DNA of 34,283 nt from assembly GCA_945888885.1 (NCBI GenBank), contig CAMDAX010000005.1:1-34283 (forward strand), given 5' to 3'. The stretch comes from Nitrosovibrio sp. Nv4. GTDB taxonomy: Bacteria > Pseudomonadota > Gammaproteobacteria > Burkholderiales > Nitrosomonadaceae. Below, in pieces: positions 28,947-34,283 of the stretch. The notes beneath the pieces were generated by a model that saw only the letters and a program-made list of their open reading frames with translations, did not search any database and was not told where the DNA came from. How positions within the stretch are numbered: position 1 is the first letter of the stretch; each line of letters opens with the position of its first letter. Made by a program: the position numbers and the translations under genes.

Positions 28947-30047
28947 TTGAAATCAGCCTATTATATTGGCATCATGTCTGGCACTAGCCTGGATGGAATA
29001 GATGCTGTGCTAGCGGATTTCGGTTTGTCACCGCCCTCTCTGCCATCCACTTTTTACCTGCCCTATGATGAGAGCCTGCGTCAGCGATTACTGAATTTAC
29101 ATCATTCGGGCAATGATGAACTGCATTGTTCGGCCATGCTCAGCAATGAGCTAGCCCAGCGTTATGCTGATGCTGTGGTCGGCTTACTCAATAAAAGTGG
29201 GGTAAAACCGCGCAACGTTACTGCCATCGGTTGCCATGGTCAGACTATACGCCACTGCCCTCAACCGGGAAAAAACTACACTATCCAGTTGGGCAACGCC
29301 GCATTACTGGCTGAGCTCACCGGTATCACCGTAGTGACGGATTTTAGAAGCCGTGACATTGCGGCGGGTGGCCAAGGTGCTCCGCTTGTTCCGGGGTTTC
29401 ATCAAGCTTTGTTCGCAGACCGGAGAAATCATCGTGTCGTTGTCAATATCGGTGGAATCTCTAACCTTACCAGCCTTATACCCACCGGAGAAGTTACTGG
29501 ATTTGACTGTGGTCCTGGCAACCTGCTAATGGATGCGTGGTGTTTGCATCATCTAGGTAAAGCATATGATGAGAATGGGATATGGGCGAGGTCAGGTAAA
29601 GTAATTCCGGTGCTGCTTGAAAAACTCCTGACACTTCAGTATTTTTCGCTTTCACCGCCAAAAAGTACCGGCAGGGAAATGTTCAATCTATCCTGGGTGG
29701 AGAGCTGCTTATCCGGAGATGAGAAACTAGAAGATGTACAGGCAACCTTGTTGCAACTCACTGTCACGGCGATCTCTGAGTCAGTTCTTACTTACTGCCA
29801 AAATGCAGTAGAAATTTATTTATGTGGTGGGGGGGTACATAATGGAGAACTGGTTGGCAGATTACGGACTGCATTACCAGGGAAAAAAGTGGAATTGACC
29901 GATGTGCTAGGTGTTGATGCTGATTGGCTGGAGGCGTTTGCTTTCGCCTGGCTAGCACAACAGGCTATTCTGGGAGTTCCCGGTAATCTTCCCAATGTTA
30001 CTGGCGCGAAGGGTGCCAGACTTCTTGGTGCAATTTACCAGGTTTGA
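28947..30047 (+). CDS. anmK: Anhydro-N-acetylmuramic acid kinase
   Basis: 'YYIGIMSGTSLDGIDAVLADF', 'GCHGQTIRHCP', 'TDFRSRDIAAGGQGAPLVPGFHQALF', 'NIGGISNLT', 'FDCGPGNLLMDAW'. Initiates at TTG. Confidence 0.95.
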   Translation: MKSAYYIGIMSGTSLDGIDAVLADFGLSPPSLPSTFYLPYDESLRQRLLNLHHSGNDELHCSAMLSNELAQRYADAVVGLLNKSGVKPRNVTAIGCHGQTIRHCPQPGKNYTIQLGNAALLAELTGITVVTDFRSRDIAAGGQGAPLVPGFHQALFADRRNHRVVVNIGGISNLTSLIPTGEVTGFDCGPGNLLMDAWCLHHLGKAYDENGIWARSGKVIPVLLEKLLTLQYFSLSPPKSTGREMFNLSWVESCLSGDEKLEDVQATLLQLTVTAISESVLTYCQNAVEIYLCGGGVHNGELVGRLRTALPGKKVELTDVLGVDADWLEAFAFAWLAQQAILGVPGNLPNVTGAKGARLLGAIYQV

Positions 30048-30102
30048 GTCTCTGGTTCATACTTGCAATAATATCCAATCTGGATAACTCTACCACCCAA
30101 AT

Positions 30103-30132
30103 AAAAACAGGAGCCAAGACTTCTGTTTTTTT
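30103..30132. terminator. Bidirectional intrinsic terminator between convergent anmK and erpA
   Basis: AAAACAGGAG-CCAAGA-CTTCTGTTTT: 10-bp stem (one G-T pair), A-rich on the 5' side and T-rich on the 3' side, in the convergent gap. Confidence 0.8.
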
Positions 30133-30145
30133 AACACGAACTTAT

Positions 30146-30514
30146 TTATGTTGAAAATGAAGATCCGCAACCACAGGTACTGGCAGCGCCAGGATTTTTA
30201 ATCACAAATTGCGCACCCTCGGGGCTTTCCTGATAGTCGATTTCTGCACCTGCCAAATATTGAAAACTCATTGAGTCAATTAACAGTTTTACCCCATTCT
30301 TTTCTATTACAGTATCGTCTTCGTTAGTCAATTCGTCGAAAGTAAAGCCGTATTTAAATCCGGAACACCCACCACCACTCACAAAAACTCTTAATTTAAG
30401 ATCATTGTTGCCTTCTTCTTCAATCAGCTGCTTAACTTTACCTGCCGCGCTATCGGTAAAGACCAATGAGACTTGCATTTCAGTAAATGAATTTGTTTCA
30501 GTGACTGCATTCAT
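30146..30514 (-). CDS. erpA: Iron-sulfur cluster insertion protein ErpA (A-type carrier)
   Basis: '[23 protein letters not shown]' and '[15 protein letters not shown]' (three conserved Cys). Confidence 0.95.
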   Translation of the reverse strand: MNAVTETNSFTEMQVSLVFTDSAAGKVKQLIEEEGNNDLKLRVFVSGGGCSGFKYGFTFDELTNEDDTVIEKNGVKLLIDSMSFQYLAGAEIDYQESPEGAQFVIKNPGAASTCGCGSSFST

Positions 30515-30576
30515 ATCGAGCTCTATATTAAATTAACCAAAAAATTATTCCCTGCTACCACGCAGGGGCCAATTGC

Positions 30577-30679
30577 CAGTGCCCTGTACCGATGCCATCA
30601 CTTTGTTGAAGTGCCAGTACTGACATCGATCTGATGTATGACATCGTCAGTGCCGTGTATCAATGTCATCACTTTGTTG
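30577..30679. repeat. Imperfect 32-nt direct repeat at the 3' end of the bactofilin gene
   Basis: CAGTGCCCTGTACCGATGCCATCACTTTGTTG (30577-30608) versus CAGTGCCGTGTATCAATGTCATCACTTTGTTG (30648-30679), 28/32 identical, 71-nt period. Confidence 0.85.
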
Positions 30680-31050
30680 TCTTGCTGTATATGGTCATGG
30701 TGTAGCAGCATAGCTGCAATCGTTGCTCCAGGCTGAATTTCCAAGGACCGGTAATATATATCCCCCGAGACCTTGGCTCTAGCCTGCAGTTCAAGATATT
30801 CGTCTGCATGTATTGATCCAGCTACGGTACCATTAATAACCACATGAGAAACCTTTATTTTCCCCTCGATACTCGCCTGGTCACTCAACATCAGAGTACT
30901 AGGTCTATCTCCCGTTGCGGTGATGTCTCCACGGACGTGTCCATCTATACGTAGGCCTCCGCTGAAACTAATGTCACCCACAACGTGTGTACCCATGCCG
31001 ATGAGTGAATCGATCTGGTTTTTAGGTTTATTAGCTTTTTTTCCGAACAC
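30598..31050 (-). CDS. Bactofilin (polymer-forming cytoskeletal protein)
   Basis: Bactofilin beta-helix repeats: 'IDSLIGMGTHVVGDISFSGGLRIDGHVRGDITATG...ASIEGKIKVSHVVINGTVAGSIHADEYLELQARAKVSGDIYYRSLEIQPGATI'. Confidence 0.93.
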   Translation of the reverse strand: MFGKKANKPKNQIDSLIGMGTHVVGDISFSGGLRIDGHVRGDITATGDRPSTLMLSDQASIEGKIKVSHVVINGTVAGSIHADEYLELQARAKVSGDIYYRSLEIQPGATIAAMLLHHDHIQQDNKVMTLIHGTDDVIHQIDVSTGTSTK

Positions 31051-31062
31051 TTTCTTCCTCCT

Positions 31063-31815
31063 TTACGAGGGTAGATTCACGATTTTCGTTAACTTTGCCA
31101 GTGCCGCACCATTTTCGAAAACTCGTACTTGCAGGCTCTCCACTACAGCATCTGGCCGTAACTGGAAGCTCTTCTCCACTCGCTGGTAAAACTTGAAGCT
31201 GACATTAAACGTTTTTGCAGTGCCTTCACCTGGGAGAGGCATGGCCACTTTTTCTCTATTCTGCCGTAAATTGACTGTGAATTCCAGACTACCTTGAAAA
31301 TCTTTGATACGTTGTCCTCCCTGCACCAGCAAAAGACTGTATCGGTATTCTCCAGGGGATTGTCCTCGTTCCAGTTTGAAATGGTATAGAGAAACTCCAT
31401 TACTCGCCCCTCCGCTACCTGACATGAAACTCTGGAAGAATGCCAAGTCTTCCTTCAACCGGGTGTTCTCATCTCCAAGAGATTTTACTTGCCTGACGAG
31501 ATCACCACGTGCGGCAATCTCCATTTGCGAGCGACGCTCGAGCCCGATCGCTCCAATACGCAAGGCTTCATTATCCTGCTGCAAGCGTAAACTTAGTTTG
31601 GACAATCGATCCAGCTCTTGGTTTACCTCATTCATTTCAAAATTTGCAAACTTGCGCCCAGTGTCGTACACCCCCCAAGATAACCCCAGTGCCAGCGCCA
31701 ATGTGGTAACGACAACGATTAACAACCAGCGAAGATACCATGGAAAATGTGGGCGCACTGCCACTCGTGGTGCGGATATGCCAAATTTTCTTTTGAGTGA
31801 CTTAATTATTACCAT
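31063..31815 (-). CDS. Single-TM coiled-coil protein, DUF6776-like
   Basis: Start MVIIKSLKRKFGISAPRVAVRPHFPWYLRWLLIVVVTTLALALGLSWGVYDTGR at 31815; one TM, coiled coil, then C-terminal beta-rich domain; adjacent to the bactofilin. Family name from memory. Confidence 0.7.
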   Translation of the reverse strand: MVIIKSLKRKFGISAPRVAVRPHFPWYLRWLLIVVVTTLALALGLSWGVYDTGRKFANFEMNEVNQELDRLSKLSLRLQQDNEALRIGAIGLERRSQMEIAARGDLVRQVKSLGDENTRLKEDLAFFQSFMSGSGGASNGVSLYHFKLERGQSPGEYRYSLLLVQGGQRIKDFQGSLEFTVNLRQNREKVAMPLPGEGTAKTFNVSFKFYQRVEKSFQLRPDAVVESLQVRVFENGAALAKLTKIVNLPS

Positions 31816-31979
31816 CGAGTTACGCCGACCAGATTGCCACACAATATTGCGCCAGCATAGCAGCGCCAGTGTTCTTGATTGCGGGCCTGTATTCGCCTGC
31901 GTAGGCCATGTTCCGATGACCTCCGCTCTCATTCCATAAAACCACCATCACGCTCGCCTGGAATTTATTCAAAAGCTCT

Positions 31980-33008
31980 TTAGGGCAGTAGCGGTACATG
32001 ATCAATACCAAGAGTTTCCGGTAGGCCAAACATGAGATTCATGTTCTGTACCGCCTGTCCCGCTGCTCCTTTGACCAGGTTATCCGTTACCGCTAGTACC
32101 ACCACCGTGTCACCTCCTTGAGGACGATGCACTGCAATGCGGCAGAGATTGGAGCCCCGTACTGAGCGAGTTTCGGGATGGCTGCCCGCAGGAAGTACAT
32201 CGACAAACGGTTCGCCGGCATAACGTTTTTCAAATAAAAGCTGTAGATCTGTGTCCGTGGTGAGCCTGGCATAGAGCGTAGCGTGTATACCCCGGATCAT
32301 AGGTGTGAGGTGTGGCACGAAAGTAAGTCTGACCGGCTTTTTCGCAATATTGGACAAACCTTGTCTAATCTCTGGTAGATGCCTGTGACCTGGTACCCCA
32401 TAAGCTTTAAAGTTGTCAGAAGCTTCGGCAAACAGTGTGTGCACTTCTGCCTTGCGTCCTGCACCCGAAACACCAGACTTTGTATCGGCAACAAGATAAT
32501 CCGTATCCACTATGCCAGCCTCGATCAAAGGAAGGAATCCCAGTTGGACTGCGGTGGGGTAACAACCGGGATTTGCCACCAGTCGTGCCCCCTTGATTTC
32601 ATCGCGGTTGATTTCAGGCAGACCATAGACAGCATTTGCCACCAGTTCCGGGCAGGCGTGGGACATGCCGTACCATTTCTCCCATACTGCCACATCTTTG
32701 ATACGGAAATCGGCAGCCAGATCTATCACCCGCACTCCTGAATCCAGCAAGGATCTGGTCTGTTGCATGGCAATACCGTTAGGTGTGGCGAAGAATACTA
32801 CAGCACACCCCTCCAGAGCAGCTTCAGTCGGATCACAAAATTTGAGCATTACCCGTCTGCGCAAACTGGGAAACAACTCTGCTACAGCTATTCCCGCTTC
32901 CTTGCGCGAGGTGATAACCTGTATATGCACTTCGGGGTGTTGCGACAGAATACGTAATAACTCGACACCAGTGTATCCAGTTCCGCCGACGATACCAACT
33001 TTGATCAT
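31980..33008 (-). CDS. argC: N-acetyl-gamma-glutamyl-phosphate reductase
   Basis: '[27 protein letters not shown]', '[10 protein letters not shown]', '[22 protein letters not shown]', '[14 protein letters not shown]'. Confidence 0.96.
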   Translation of the reverse strand: MIKVGIVGGTGYTGVELLRILSQHPEVHIQVITSRKEAGIAVAELFPSLRRRVMLKFCDPTEAALEGCAVVFFATPNGIAMQQTRSLLDSGVRVIDLAADFRIKDVAVWEKWYGMSHACPELVANAVYGLPEINRDEIKGARLVANPGCYPTAVQLGFLPLIEAGIVDTDYLVADTKSGVSGAGRKAEVHTLFAEASDNFKAYGVPGHRHLPEIRQGLSNIAKKPVRLTFVPHLTPMIRGIHATLYARLTTDTDLQLLFEKRYAGEPFVDVLPAGSHPETRSVRGSNLCRIAVHRPQGGDTVVVLAVTDNLVKGAAGQAVQNMNLMFGLPETLGIDHVPLLP

Positions 33009-33109
33009 AGATTTCTCATAGTCTTTCGGGATGCATGCATTCGCTCTATATTCTGCTCACCCTACCCATTTTGTAGAAAAAAAACAAATTAGTTTGTTAA
33101 TTATAAAAT

Positions 33110-33140
33110 AAAAAAGCCGCCAGGAACGGGCGGCTTTTTT
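33110..33140 (-). terminator. Rho-independent terminator of the rplM-rpsI operon
   Basis: AAAAAAGCCGCC-AGGAACG-GGCGGCTTTTTT: perfect 12-bp stem immediately downstream of rpsI, T-run on the minus strand. Confidence 0.93.
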
Positions 33141-33156
33141 GGTATGCATGAAAAAC

Positions 33157-33549
33157 TTATCGTTTGGAAAATTGCTTGCGTCGACGTGCCTTGCGAAGGC
33201 CGACCTTTTTCCGTTCCACCTCACGTGCATCGCGTGTGACCAGTCCAGCTTTACTTAATATAGGTTTTAGTGTGGCGTCAAAGTCAATCAGTGCTCGGGT
33301 AATGCCATGTCGTACCGCTCCGGCCTGTCCTGATTCACCACCCCCGTGGATGTTAATCATGATATCGAAGGTCGTAAGATTCCCAGTTAATTCCAGCGGC
33401 TGACGAACTACCATACGGCCAGTTTCACGGGAAAAATATTCGTCCACTGGCTTACTATTGACTGTAATTGCACCTCTGCCTAGCTTGAGAAATACCCGTG
33501 CCACGGCACTTTTGCGACGACCGGTACCGTAATTATAATTTTCACTCAT
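33157..33549 (-). CDS. rpsI: 30S ribosomal protein S9
   Basis: '[39 protein letters not shown]...[23 protein letters not shown]...[20 protein letters not shown]'. Start at 33549, not the upstream ORF opening. Confidence 0.97.
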   Translation of the reverse strand: MSENYNYGTGRRKSAVARVFLKLGRGAITVNSKPVDEYFSRETGRMVVRQPLELTGNLTTFDIMINIHGGGESGQAGAVRHGITRALIDFDATLKPILSKAGLVTRDAREVERKKVGLRKARRRKQFSKR

Positions 33550-33553
33550 GATG

Positions 33554-33988
33554 TTAAGTTCTGACCTCAAGTTGTCGCGGTTGTTGCGCCGCGTGGGGGT
33601 GGGTAGCTCCGGCATAAATCTTCAGTTTCTTCAGCATAGCGTAGCCAAGCGGACCCTTCGGTAGCATACCCTTGACTGCTTTCTCCAGCGGTCGCTCGGG
33701 AAAACGCGCATGCATTTTGGTGAAATTGGTCTGATAAATACCACCGGGGTAGCCGCTGTGCCGATAGTATATTTTGTCTTCTGCCTTGTTGCCGGTTACT
33801 CGCAACTTGTCGACATTGACCACGACGATAAAATCACCGGTATCCACATGGGGGGTGAATATAGGCTTATGTTTGCCACGAAGACGGTGTGCGATCTCGG
33901 CAGCGAGGCGTCCCAGCACCTTGTCAGTTGCGTCGATCACGAACCAGTCGTGTACTACTTCATGTGGTTTTGCTGAGAAAGTTTTCAC
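33554..33988 (-). CDS. rplM: 50S ribosomal protein L13
   Basis: '[58 protein letters not shown]...[38 protein letters not shown]'. Confidence 0.97.
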   Translation of the reverse strand: MKTFSAKPHEVVHDWFVIDATDKVLGRLAAEIAHRLRGKHKPIFTPHVDTGDFIVVVNVDKLRVTGNKAEDKIYYRHSGYPGGIYQTNFTKMHARFPERPLEKAVKGMLPKGPLGYAMLKKLKIYAGATHPHAAQQPRQLEVRT

Positions 33989-34022
33989 TGAGTCTGCCCT
34001 GCTTGTTCAAAGAAAGCCGCAA

Positions 34023-34051
34023 ATTTTATGCCAGACCTGAATGAATGTCAA
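34023..34051 (-). promoter_or_regulatory. Canonical sigma70 promoter for rplM-rpsI
   Basis: Minus strand TTGACA (34051-34046), N17, TAAAAT (34028-34023), 35 nt upstream of the rplM start. Confidence 0.8.
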
Positions 34052-34103
34052 ATATGCGTTTCTTCTATGCGTTTCTCTTTGTTTTTTTCAGCCAGATGTC
34101 TAG

Positions 34104-34283
34104 GGAAACACCGATTTATTCCTTATATTTCCCTCTTCCAACGTAGCCAATAGGTATAATAGGCCGTCGTCATATAGCAAGCGAAAACCATGAATCAGAA
34201 CACCCGTATTGCAAAGCAACCGAGCTTCTCCCAAGCCGAGTACGGGGCGAAGAAGAAGCTTACACGGCGCGACCTCTGTCTGG
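34104..34283 (+). mobile_element. Left end of an IS5-family insertion sequence (truncated by the window edge)
   Basis: GGAAACACCGATTTATTCC at 34104 resembles an IS5-type terminal inverted repeat and is preceded by CTAG (34100-34103), fitting the YTAR target preference of many IS5 elements; followed by a transposase start. Confidence 0.65.
34190..34283 (+). CDS. IS5 family transposase, N-terminal fragment (runs off the window)
   Basis: ATG at 34190 translates MNQNTRIAKQPSFSQAEYGAKKKLTRRDLCL, similar to IS5-type transposase N-termini; open to the window end. Confidence 0.72.
   Translation, partial: MNQNTRIAKQPSFSQAEYGAKKKLTRRDLCL

Noticed and set aside
29825-29837. G7 tract in anmK as a phase-variable switch
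   Set aside because: It encodes the expected conserved Gly-rich motif (CGGGVHNGE), so it is explained by coding constraint.

Overview
This 34.3 kb window looks like a betaproteobacterial chromosome segment, possibly from an ammonia-oxidiser relative; that taxonomic guess rests on gene order and protein style only. Conserved housekeeping blocks flank an accessory defence island. Left flank: mltB and an fbpABC-type ferric iron ABC transporter with a Fur-box-like promoter. Right flank: rlpA-rodA-mrdA-mreD-mreC-mreB, divergent gatCAB, an ABC-F ATPase, an M23 peptidase, anmK, erpA, a bactofilin, a coiled-coil membrane protein, argC, and rpsI-rplM. The window ends inside what looks like an IS5-family insertion sequence. 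The island (~5.29-13.9 kb) holds an AAA+ ATPase/subtilisin-like protease pair (IetAS-like), followed after 13 nt by a Type III restriction-modification locus. That mod/res pair is split by a GxxExxY gene bracketed by 'AATCTGCG' repeats (a perfect 23-bp inverted repeat plus a 36-bp direct repeat with 34/36 identity) and by a 59-aa ORF that overlaps res by ATGA. The least explained parts are the repeat-bracketed GxxExxY unit, the two small ORFs around res, the physical fusion of IetAS with the Type III RM locus, and a bacterial copy of a COG2521-type methyltransferase. No tRNA, rRNA or CRISPR array was seen. All family calls are from reading motifs; no database search was run.
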